From assembly GCF_029392895.1 (NCBI RefSeq), contig NZ_CP114200.1, positions 1,517,501-1,581,500 on the forward strand: a DNA stretch of 64,000 nt. The letters are read 5' to 3'. Below, piece after piece: positions 57,078-64,000 of the stretch. This DNA comes from Streptomyces sp. 71268. GTDB lineage: Bacteria; Actinomycetota; Actinomycetes; Streptomycetales; Streptomycetaceae. Positions within the stretch are counted from its first letter, which is position 1. The number at the start of each line of letters is the position of its first letter. Under the pieces are notes generated by a model. The model did not search any database. It was not told the DNA's origin and saw only the letters and a program-made list of their open reading frames with translations. Position numbers and translations under genes: made by a program.

Positions 57078-58787
57078 TCATGGCCGCGGGCCGCGCAGGG
57101 CCTCGACGGTCTCCTCCCGCAGCACCGCCTTGCGGACCTTGCCGCTGGCCGTCAGCGGGAAGTCGGCCACGACCCGTACCAGGCGCGGGGTCTTGAAGCG
57201 CGCGAGGTGGCCCTCGCAGTACGCCGCGACCTCGTCCACGGTCAGCTCCCGCGCGCCCGGCGCGAGGATGACGCAGGCGGCGATCTCCTCCCCGTACTTC
57301 TCGTCCGGCACGCCCACCACCTGCACGTCGGCGATCTTCGGATGCGCGTGCAGGAACTCCTCGATCTCGCGCGGGTACACGTTCTCGCCACCCCGGATGA
57401 TCATGTCCTTCATCCGGCCGACGATCTGCACGTACCCGTCGTCGCCCATCACCGCCAGGTCCCCGGTGTGCATCCAGCGCGCCGCGTCGATCACCTCGGC
57501 CGTCCGCTCGGGCTCCGCCCAGTAGCCGAGCATGACGCTGTAGCCGCGCACGCACAGCTCGCCGCGCTCGCCCCGTTCCACGGTGAGCCCCGTGACCGGA
57601 TCGATGACCTTGAGTTCCAGGTACGGGTGGGCCACTCCGACCGTCTCGGTGCGCCGGCGCAGCGTGAGCAGGGCGCTCTCGTCCGCCGCCGGCAGCAGGG
57701 TCTGGGTGGCGATCGGGGAGGTCTCGGTCATGCCGTACGCGATGGCGATCTCGGACAGGTGCATCTCGGCGATGACCCGCTTCATCACCTCGGCCGGGCA
57801 CGGCGAGCCGCCCATGATGCCGGTGCGCAGCGTGGACAGGTCGTAGGTGGCGAAGTCGGGGAGATTCAGCTCGGCGATGAACATCGTCGGCACCCCGTAC
57901 AGCGACGTGCACCGCTCCCGCTCGACGGCGCGCAGCGTGGCGGCGGGGTCGAAGGACGGGGCGGGGATGACGGCGCAGGCGCCGTGGCTGACGGCCGCCA
58001 GCACGCCGACGACCATGCCGAAGGTGTGGTAGAGCGGCACCGGCAGGCAGATCCGGTCGTGCTCGGTGTAGCGCAGCAGACTGCCGGTGATGCGGGCGTT
58101 GTTGAGGATGCTGTGGTGCGAGAGGGTCGCGCCCTTGGGGTGGCCGGTGGTGCCGGAGGTGTACTGGATGTTGATGGGGTCGTCGCAGCTCAGCGTGGCG
58201 GCACGGGCGGCCAGTTCGTCGTCGCCCGCGTCGTGGCCGGCGCCCCGGCCCGTACGCCGGTCCGCCCCCCGGCCCGCTTCGCCGGCAGCGCGCTCGCCCG
58301 CCGCCAGCAGCGCGGTCCAGGACGCGTCGCCGAGGTGCACGACCTCGCGCAGGTCGGGGCACGCGGCCCGCGCCGCGCGCACCACGGCCCGGCAGTCGGT
58401 GCCCCGGTACTCACTGGCGGCGACGAGGACGCTGGTCCCCGACTGCCGGAGCGCGTACGCCAACTCGTCCGCCCCGTAGGCCGGGTTGAGGCTGACCAGG
58501 ATGGCGCCGACGCGGGCGGCGGCGAGCTGTACCAGCACCCATTCGGCGCTGCTCGGCGCCCAGATGCCGACGCGCTCGCCCGCCGCCACGCCGTACGCGA
58601 GCAGCCCGCGGGCGACCTCGGCCACCGAGGCGTCCAGTTCGGCGTAGCTCCAGCGGCGGCCACTGGCCGCCTCCACCAGCGCCTCGCGGTCGCCGTGCCG
58701 GCTGGTGGTCTCGGCCAGCGCCGCGCCGATCGTCTGCCCGGTCAGCGTCAGTTCGCCGCCGGGGCTGCTCGCGTACGAGAGGGTCAT
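57078..58787 (-). CDS. Acyl-CoA ligase / AMP-dependent synthetase (paralogue 1)
   Basis: 569 residues of the ANL superfamily, activating a carboxylic acid with ATP and CoA. Motifs: [20 protein letters not shown], the hinge [14 protein letters not shown] and the catalytic lysine in [11 protein letters not shown] charged Gly/Arg/Asp insert ([19 protein letters not shown]) lies in the N-terminal domain and is missing in paralogue 2, which is otherwise very similar. GAGAGGG lies 10 bases before ATG 58787. Two bases separate it from the upstream paralogue's stop. Substrate probably a medium- or long-chain fatty acid. Confidence 0.94.
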   Translation of the reverse strand: MTLSYASSPGGELTLTGQTIGAALAETTSRHGDREALVEAASGRRWSYAELDASVAEVARGLLAYGVAAGERVGIWAPSSAEWVLVQLAAARVGAILVSLNPAYGADELAYALRQSGTSVLVAASEYRGTDCRAVVRAARAACPDLREVVHLGDASWTALLAAGERAAGEAGRGADRRTGRGAGHDAGDDELAARAATLSCDDPINIQYTSGTTGHPKGATLSHHSILNNARITGSLLRYTEHDRICLPVPLYHTFGMVVGVLAAVSHGACAVIPAPSFDPAATLRAVERERCTSLYGVPTMFIAELNLPDFATYDLSTLRTGIMGGSPCPAEVMKRVIAEMHLSEIAIAYGMTETSPIATQTLLPAADESALLTLRRRTETVGVAHPYLELKVIDPVTGLTVERGERGELCVRGYSVMLGYWAEPERTAEVIDAARWMHTGDLAVMGDDGYVQIVGRMKDMIIRGGENVYPREIEEFLHAHPKIADVQVVGVPDEKYGEEIAACVILAPGARELTVDEVAAYCEGHLARFKTPRLVRVVADFPLTASGKVRKAVLREETVEALRGPRP

Positions 58788-58789
58788 CG

Positions 58790-60649
58790 TCAGCTGGCCC
58801 TCTCGGCGACCGAGCGGCGCGGGGCCGGGGCGGCGGGCTCGACGGGTGGCGCGGGCCGCTGCGGGGCCAGGGCCCGGGCGACCTCGTCGCGCAGCTCCAC
58901 CTTGCGGACCTTGCCGCTGACCGTCATCGGGAAGGACTCGACCACGCGCAGGTAGCGGGGCACCTTGTAGTGCGCGAGGCGGCCCCGGCAGAAGCGGGCC
59001 AGCTCGTCGCGGGTGAGCGGGTTGGCCGGGTCGCGCAGGATGACGCAGGCGGCGATCTCCTCCCCGTACTTCTCGTCCGGCACGCCCACCACCTGCACGT
59101 CGGCGATCTTCGGGTGGGAGTAGAGGAACTCCTCGATCTCGCGCGGGTACACGTTCTCGCCACCCCGGATGATCATGTCCTTGATCCGGCCGACGATCTG
59201 CACGTACCCGTCCTCGCGCAGCACCGCCAGGTCCCCGGTGTGCATCCAGCGCGCCGAGTCGATCACCTCGGCCGTGCGCTCGGGCTGCTCCCAGTAGCCG
59301 AGCATCACCGAGTAGCCGCGGGTGCACAGCTCGCCGGCCTCGCCACGGGGCAGGGTCACGCCGGTGGCCGGGTCGACCACCTTGACCTCGATGTGCGGCA
59401 TCACCCGCCCGACGGTGGCGGTGCGGCGCTCCAGGTCGTCGTCGACCCGGGTCTGGGTGGAGACCGGCGACGTCTCGGTCATGCCGTACGCGATGGCGAC
59501 CTCGGCCATGTGCATCTCGGCGACCACCCGTCGCATGACCTCCACCGGACACGGCGAGCCGGCCATGATGCCGGTGCGCAGCGTGGTCAGGTCGTAGGTG
59601 GCGAAGTCGGGGAGGTTCAGCTCGGCGATGAACATCGTCGGCACCCCGTACAGCGACGTGCACCGCTCCCGCTCGACCGCGTGCAGGGTGGCGACGGGGT
59701 CGAAGGACGGGGCGGGGATGACCACGCAGGCGCCGTGGCTGGTGGCGGCGAGGTTGCCCATGACCATGCCGAAGCAGTGGTAGAAGGGCACCGGCACGCA
59801 GATCCGGTCGCGCTCGGTGTAGTTGATCAACTCGCCCACGAAGAAGCCGTTGTTGAGGATGTTGTGGTGGGAGAGCGTCGCGCCCTTGGGGAAGCCGGTG
59901 GTGCCCGAGGTGTACTGGATGTTCACCGGGTCGTCGCAGCTCAACTGGGCCTGGCGGGCGGCGAGCCGCTCCGGCGCGACGGCGGCTCCGGCGCGCACCA
60001 GGCCGTCCCAGGTCGGGTCGCCGATGTAGACGACGTCGCGCAGCGCCTTGCAGTCGGCGCGGACCTGCTCGACCATGCGCCGGTAGTCGCTGGTCTTGTG
60101 CTCGATCGAGGAGACCAGGACCTGGATGCCGGCCTGTTCGAGCACGTAGCGCAGCTCGTGGACGCGGTAGGCCGGGTTGATGTTGACCATGATCGCGCCG
60201 ATCCGGGCCGCCGCGTACTGCACCAGCACCCACTCCGGGCAGTTGATCGCCCAGATGCCGACCCGGTCGCCCTTGCCGACGCCCTTGGCCATCAGGCCAC
60301 GGGCGACCCCGTCCACCGCCTGCCCGAACTCGGTGTACGTCCAGCGCCGCCCGCTGGCCATGTCCACCAGCGCCTCGCGGTCCCCGAAGCGGGCGATGGC
60401 CGCGTCGAGGTTGGCCCCGATGGTCTCGCCGAGCAGCGGCGAGTCACCGGCGCCGCTGGCGTACGACAGGGCGGGTGGCGACTGGCCCGACTCCACGCGC
60501 CCGGGGGTCAGCGTCTGGCCGGCGGCGGCCTCGGGGTGTCGCTCGGCGGCCGGTCGCGCGGCGGTGCCCGCGTCCTGGCCCGTACTGGCCGGCGCCGCGC
60601 CGGTGGTGGCGGGCTCGGTGCTCTGACTGCTGGTGGCGGGGCCGGTCAT
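58790..60649 (-). CDS. Acyl-CoA ligase / AMP-dependent synthetase (paralogue 2)
   Basis: 619 residues. A Thr/Ala/Pro-rich extension of about 70 residues precedes the ANL core with [34 protein letters not shown] and the catalytic Lys in [10 protein letters not shown]; a Pro/Ala-rich tail follows. Largely similar to paralogue 1, indicating tandem duplication. Its ATG overlaps the stop of the third ligase gene (ATGA). Likely fatty-acyl or aryl-CoA synthesis; substrate unknown. Confidence 0.94.
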   Translation of the reverse strand: MTGPATSSQSTEPATTGAAPASTGQDAGTAARPAAERHPEAAAGQTLTPGRVESGQSPPALSYASGAGDSPLLGETIGANLDAAIARFGDREALVDMASGRRWTYTEFGQAVDGVARGLMAKGVGKGDRVGIWAINCPEWVLVQYAAARIGAIMVNINPAYRVHELRYVLEQAGIQVLVSSIEHKTSDYRRMVEQVRADCKALRDVVYIGDPTWDGLVRAGAAVAPERLAARQAQLSCDDPVNIQYTSGTTGFPKGATLSHHNILNNGFFVGELINYTERDRICVPVPFYHCFGMVMGNLAATSHGACVVIPAPSFDPVATLHAVERERCTSLYGVPTMFIAELNLPDFATYDLTTLRTGIMAGSPCPVEVMRRVVAEMHMAEVAIAYGMTETSPVSTQTRVDDDLERRTATVGRVMPHIEVKVVDPATGVTLPRGEAGELCTRGYSVMLGYWEQPERTAEVIDSARWMHTGDLAVLREDGYVQIVGRIKDMIIRGGENVYPREIEEFLYSHPKIADVQVVGVPDEKYGEEIAACVILRDPANPLTRDELARFCRGRLAHYKVPRYLRVVESFPMTVSGKVRKVELRDEVARALAPQRPAPPVEPAAPAPRRSVAERAS

Positions 60650-62325
60650 GAGGACTCCTCACGGTATTCGGCGGCGCCGCCCCCCTGGGCGGTACGCTCG
60701 CGCAGCTCGATGCGGCGGATCTTGCCGGAAACGGTCTTGGGCAGCTCGGCGAACTCGATGCGGCGCACCCGCTTGTAGGGCGCGAGCACCGCGCGCGAGT
60801 GCGCGAACAGCTCCTTCGCGGTCTCGGGCCCCGGCTCCCAGCCCTCGGCGAGCACCACGTACGCCTTCGGCACGGCGAGCCGCACCGGGTCGGGCGCGGG
60901 CACCACGGCGGCCTCGGCCACGGCCTCGTGTTCGAGCAGCGCGCTCTCCAGCTCGAACGGCGAGATCTTGTAGTCGGACGCCTTGAACACGTCGTCGGCC
61001 CGCCCCACGTACGTGATGTAGCCCTCCGCGTCACGCGCGCCGATGTCCCCGGTGCGGTAGTAGCCGTCGGACATGGCCTCGGCGGTGCGCTCGGGGTCGC
61101 CCGCGTACCCGGTCATCAGGCCCACCGGCCGCGCGGACAGGTCGAGGCAGATCTCGCCCTCGTCGGCGGGCACGCCGGTGACCGGGTCGAGCAGCGCGAC
61201 GGCGAAGCCGGGCGTGGGCCGCCCCATGGAGCCGGTCTTGAGCGGCTGGCCCGGCGTGTTGGCGACCTGCACGGCCGTCTCGGTCTGCCCGAACCCGTCC
61301 CGGATGGTCACCCCCCACTCCCGCCGCACCTGCTCGATGACCTCGGGGTTGAGCGGCTCGCCGGCCGCCACGGCCTCCCGTGGCGCGGAGCGCAGCGCGC
61401 TCAGGTCGGCCTGGATGAGCATCCGCCACACGGTGGGCGGCGCGCAGAACGTGGTGACGGCGCACCGGTCCATCTCGGCCATCAGCCGCGCCGCGTCGAA
61501 GCGGGTGTAGTTGAACACGAAGACGGTGGCCTCCGCGTTCCACGGGGCGAAGAGGTTGGACCAGGCGTGCTTGGCCCAGCCCGGCGAGGAGATGTTCAGG
61601 TGCACGTCGCCGGGCTTGAGGCCGATCCAGTACATGGTGGCCAGGTGGCCGACGGGGTACGAGACATGGGTGTGCTCGACGAGCTTGGGCTTGGCCGTGG
61701 TGCCCGAGGTGAAGTAGAGCATCAGCGGGTCGCTGGCGCGGGTCGGCCCCTCGGGCGTGAAGTCGGCGGGCGCGGCGTAGGCGTCCGCGTAGTCGAGCCA
61801 GCCCGGCGCCTCGTCCCCGGCGCCCACCACGATCCGCGTGTAGTCGCCGGGCACGTCGGCGAACTTGACGGTGTCCAGGGCGCGGGCGACGACGTGCCGG
61901 GCGCCGCCCCGCTCGATCCGGTCCGTGAGGTCGGCGGGGCCGAGCAGCGGCGTGGCGGGGATGACGACGGCGCGCAGCTTCATGGCGGCCAGCGCGGTCT
62001 CCCACAGCTCGGCCTGGTTGCCGAGCATCACCACCATCCGGTCGCCGGCGCGCACACCCTGGGCGCGCAGCCAGTTGGCCACCTGGTTGGAGCGCGCGCG
62101 CAGCTCGGCGAAGGAGAGGCGGGTCTCCGTGCCGTCCTCCTCCACGATGTGCAGGGCCGTCCGGTCCACCCGCTCGGCCAGCGGGTCGAACCAGTCGAGC
62201 GCCCAGTTGAACACCTCGGGGCGCGGCCACTGGAACCCGGCGTAGGCAGCCGCGTAGTCCTCCCGGTGCCGGAGCAGGAAGTCCCGCGCCGCCCGGAACT
62301 CTTCGGTCGGACCGATTACCGCCAC
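60646..62325 (-). CDS. AMP-dependent acyl-CoA synthetase (acetyl-CoA-synthetase-like)
   Basis: 559 residues of a more distant ANL branch: N-terminal [16 protein letters not shown] motif [26 protein letters not shown], a YRTGDIG Asp and catalytic Lys in TVSGKIRR. This branch includes medium-chain acyl-CoA synthetases that use propionate to decanoate. It opens the leftward three-ligase operon and is divergent from the GAF-LuxR regulator. No clear ribosome site is seen for ATG 62325. Together the operon suggests fatty-acid activation under the regulator's control. Confidence 0.93.
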   Translation of the reverse strand: MAVIGPTEEFRAARDFLLRHREDYAAAYAGFQWPRPEVFNWALDWFDPLAERVDRTALHIVEEDGTETRLSFAELRARSNQVANWLRAQGVRAGDRMVVMLGNQAELWETALAAMKLRAVVIPATPLLGPADLTDRIERGGARHVVARALDTVKFADVPGDYTRIVVGAGDEAPGWLDYADAYAAPADFTPEGPTRASDPLMLYFTSGTTAKPKLVEHTHVSYPVGHLATMYWIGLKPGDVHLNISSPGWAKHAWSNLFAPWNAEATVFVFNYTRFDAARLMAEMDRCAVTTFCAPPTVWRMLIQADLSALRSAPREAVAAGEPLNPEVIEQVRREWGVTIRDGFGQTETAVQVANTPGQPLKTGSMGRPTPGFAVALLDPVTGVPADEGEICLDLSARPVGLMTGYAGDPERTAEAMSDGYYRTGDIGARDAEGYITYVGRADDVFKASDYKISPFELESALLEHEAVAEAAVVPAPDPVRLAVPKAYVVLAEGWEPGPETAKELFAHSRAVLAPYKRVRRIEFAELPKTVSGKIRRIELRERTAQGGGAAEYREESS

Positions 62326-62386
62326 ATGTCCTCCTCATTGCCAAAGCGCTCGCTAGCATCGTGCGACGAGTGATCTGAGTCTCACT

Positions 62387-62402
62387 ACCCCCGGACGGGG
62401 GT
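62387..62402. promoter_or_regulatory. Palindrome upstream of the GAF-LuxR gene
   Basis: ACCCCC-GGAC-GGGGGT, perfect 6-bp arms, ending 24 bases before the regulator start and 62 bases from the ligase operon. Could be an operator of the divergent pair or a leader hairpin. Confidence 0.4.
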
Positions 62403-62426
62403 GACGGTATTTACGGGGAGGTGTCG

Positions 62427-63290
62427 GTGGCGGATACGTACGGCGCCGTGGAAATGCGGTCCGCGCTCGGACGGATGCGACGGAGCGGCGGACTACCGGT
62501 CGCGTTCGGTGGACTGTTCGAGGGGACCCGCCAATTCCGCATAGCCGAACTGGCCGGCACGGCCACGCCCGTGCTCCTCGGTCTCACCATTACCACCGGC
62601 AACGGGCTCGGAGGCAAGGCCATGGCGCTCTCCCGCCCCGTCTACGTATCGGACTACCCCGCCTCCCGGGTCATCAGCCACGAGTACGACGCGGCCGTCG
62701 CGGCGGAGGGGCTGCGCTGCGTGCTCGCGGTCCCGGTGGTGGTGCGGCGCCGGGTGCGGGGGGTGCTGTACGGGGCGCTGCGGCAGCCGATGGCGCTCGG
62801 CGACCGCACCATGTCGGTGGCGGTCGAGGCGGCCCGCGAGTTGGAGCAGGCGCTCGCCGTGCGCGACGCCGCGCAGGACGAGGCGCAGCGGGTGCTGACC
62901 GCCACGTCGCGCCCGCCGGAGGCGGACCCGTCGGCGTGGGAGGAGGTACGCGCGGCCCACGGCGAACTGCGGGCGCTGGCCCAGCGCGTGCACGACCAGA
63001 AGCTCCGCCACGACCTGCTCGCCGTCCTCGGCCGGCTGGCCACCGCCTCGCCCGAGGCCACTCCCCCGCCCGACCGGGCGCCCCACCTGCCCACGGTCGA
63101 GCTGTCGCCGCGCGAGGTGGACGTGCTCGCCTGCGTGGCGTCGGGCGCCACCAACGCGACGGCGGCCGACCGGCTCGGGCTGCGCCCGGAGACCGTCAAG
63201 AGCTATCTGCGGTCGTCCATGCGGAAGCTGGGCGCCCACACCCGGCTCCAGGCCGTGGTCTCGGCGCGCCGGGCGGGGCTGTTGCCGTAG
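62427..63290 (+). CDS. LuxR-type regulator with GAF domain
   Basis: 287 residues: a GAF sensor (about 25-150, with a LRCVLAVPVVVRRRVRGVLYG stretch), a helical linker and a C-terminal LuxR helix-turn-helix (about 222-280: LSPREVDVLACVASGATNATAADRLGLRPETVKSYL). GTG at 62427 is preferred to GTG at 62421 because GGGAGG lies five bases before it. Divergent from the three acyl-CoA ligases, which it probably regulates; the GAF domain would sense a small ligand such as a fatty acid or acyl compound. Confidence 0.9.
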   Translation: MADTYGAVEMRSALGRMRRSGGLPVAFGGLFEGTRQFRIAELAGTATPVLLGLTITTGNGLGGKAMALSRPVYVSDYPASRVISHEYDAAVAAEGLRCVLAVPVVVRRRVRGVLYGALRQPMALGDRTMSVAVEAARELEQALAVRDAAQDEAQRVLTATSRPPEADPSAWEEVRAAHGELRALAQRVHDQKLRHDLLAVLGRLATASPEATPPPDRAPHLPTVELSPREVDVLACVASGATNATAADRLGLRPETVKSYLRSSMRKLGAHTRLQAVVSARRAGLLP

Positions 63291-63564
63291 CGGTCCGGGG
63301 GTGCGGCGACTGCTGTCCGTGGACGTGGCCGTGGGCGCCGCCGCGATCCGTGGTCGTGGCTGGCGGTCGCGGTTGTGGTCGCCGTCGCCGTCGCAGGTGT
63401 GGTCGTGGCCGTGGTGCGCGGGGGGCGCGTGGGAGCGCGTTGACGCACTCGGGTTCGTCCGGGCGCCGGCAAAGGGTGCGCGACCGCCCGCCCCTGCCGG
63501 CGACGGGCCCACGGCGGGCGAAACGCGGTGGCGTTCGGCGCCGCCCGCGGGTAGGCAGGGGCCC

Positions 63565-64000
63565 ATGATCGAACGCCAGGCCCTCGCCACGAAGCCCACC
63601 CTCACCGGGGAACGGCTGCGGCTGGTCCCCCTCACCGCGTCCCACGCCGACGCGATGTACGCCTCGACCACCGACCCCGAGACGCGGCGGCTGACCGGCA
63701 CGCACCGCTCCTTCACCCCGGCCCAGATCGCCGACTGGTGCGCGAGCCGCGCGGAGCAGCCGGACCGGCTCGACCTGGCCGTCGAGGACCTGGCCAGCGG
63801 CGCGTTCCTCGGCGAGATGGCGCTGACCGAGGTGGACCCGGACAACGAGTCGGCCGCGCTCCGCGTCTCGCTGGCCCCCCACGCACGCGGCCGGGGCGTC
63901 GGCCCCGAGGCCGTCCGGCTGCTGCTCGACTACGCCTTCGACCAGGTGCGGCTGCACCGGGTGTGGCTTGAGGTGTTCGCGTTCAACGACCGGGCCAGGC
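63565..64000 (+). CDS. GNAT-family N-acetyltransferase, 3' end outside window
   Basis: The first 145 residues are seen. LRLVPLTASHADAMYAST and FTPAQIADWCASR, then GEMALTEVDPDNESAALRVSLAPHARGRGVGPEAVRLLLDYAF, which is the acetyl-CoA-binding RxxGxG-type loop (HARGRGVG), and LHRVWLEVFAFNDRA, which matches ribosomal-protein (RimJ/RimL-like) and small-molecule GNAT enzymes. ATG at 63565 has AGGGG three bases upstream. The gene is cut by the window edge at 64000 and not because of a stop. Confidence 0.9.
   Translation, partial: MIERQALATKPTLTGERLRLVPLTASHADAMYASTTDPETRRLTGTHRSFTPAQIADWCASRAEQPDRLDLAVEDLASGAFLGEMALTEVDPDNESAALRVSLAPHARGRGVGPEAVRLLLDYAFDQVRLHRVWLEVFAFNDRAR

Overview
The window is very GC-rich DNA with G/C at nearly every third codon position, GTG/TTG starts, frequent ATGA/GTGA stop-start overlaps and gene families typical of Streptomyces. 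It reads as chromosomal DNA from a Streptomyces-like actinomycete. Part of a polyketide cluster (left) abuts a long stretch of catabolic and regulatory genes (right). From memory, and not checked, the order purine catabolism - aceB - allantoinase - sugar ABC/ROK - type I PKS resembles the SCO62xx region of S. coelicolor, where the cpk PKS cluster sits.

Layout. (1) 1-17.4 kb, leftward: a three-module type I PKS protein (KS-AT-DH-KR-ACP / KS-AT-KR-ACP / KS-AT-DH-KR-ACP), a 3Fe-4S ferredoxin and a P450, presumably one edge of a macrolide/polyene-type cluster continuing to the left. (2) 17.4-22.5 kb: a six-copy 16-bp minisatellite, a Trp-rich protein coupled to a Fic protein, an HD-domain hydrolase, a MerR regulator with a Cys-rich tail and a two-Rossmann flavoprotein. 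(3) 22.5-31.3 kb, leftward: a sugar/sugar-acid unit with KDG kinase, KDPG aldolase, HutC-type GntR regulator, CUT2-type ABC importer (binding lipoprotein, permease, single-domain ATPase), ROK kinase and a membrane-anchored protein. (4) 32.1-36.8 kb: secreted RNase Sa-type ribonuclease, XRE/cupin regulator with a small membrane protein, allantoinase and a divergent IclR regulator. (5) 37-43.2 kb: two tandem paralogous membrane Ser/Thr kinases, a MobA-like nucleotidyltransferase, a small membrane protein with duplicated peptide motifs and a decayed TPR gene. (6) 43.6-49 kb: malate synthase, DUF3291-like protein, streptogrisin-type protease and LysR regulator. (7) 49-55.8 kb, leftward: purine catabolism (OHCU decarboxylase, HIU hydrolase, uricase, 8-oxoguanine deaminase-like enzyme, NCS2 permease) with an HTH regulator and a thiamine-binding-type protein upstream. 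(8) 56.3-64 kb: a zinc-ribbon protein with a degenerate Mrr-like domain, three acyl-CoA ligases, a divergent GAF-LuxR regulator and a truncated GNAT acetyltransferase.

How it fits together. Urate is taken up or produced, oxidised by uricase, HIU hydrolase and OHCU decarboxylase to allantoin, opened by allantoinase, and glyoxylate carbon could be taken up by malate synthase. A shared palindrome, (T/G)TCAAC-N5-GTTGAA, lies in the allantoinase/IclR intergenic region and over the -35 box of the purine operon 20 kb away, suggesting one repressor links them. The sugar region looks like import and KDG/KDPG cleavage under a GntR regulator, with two palindromes near its genes. No tRNA, rRNA, IS element, CRISPR array or integrase was recognised.
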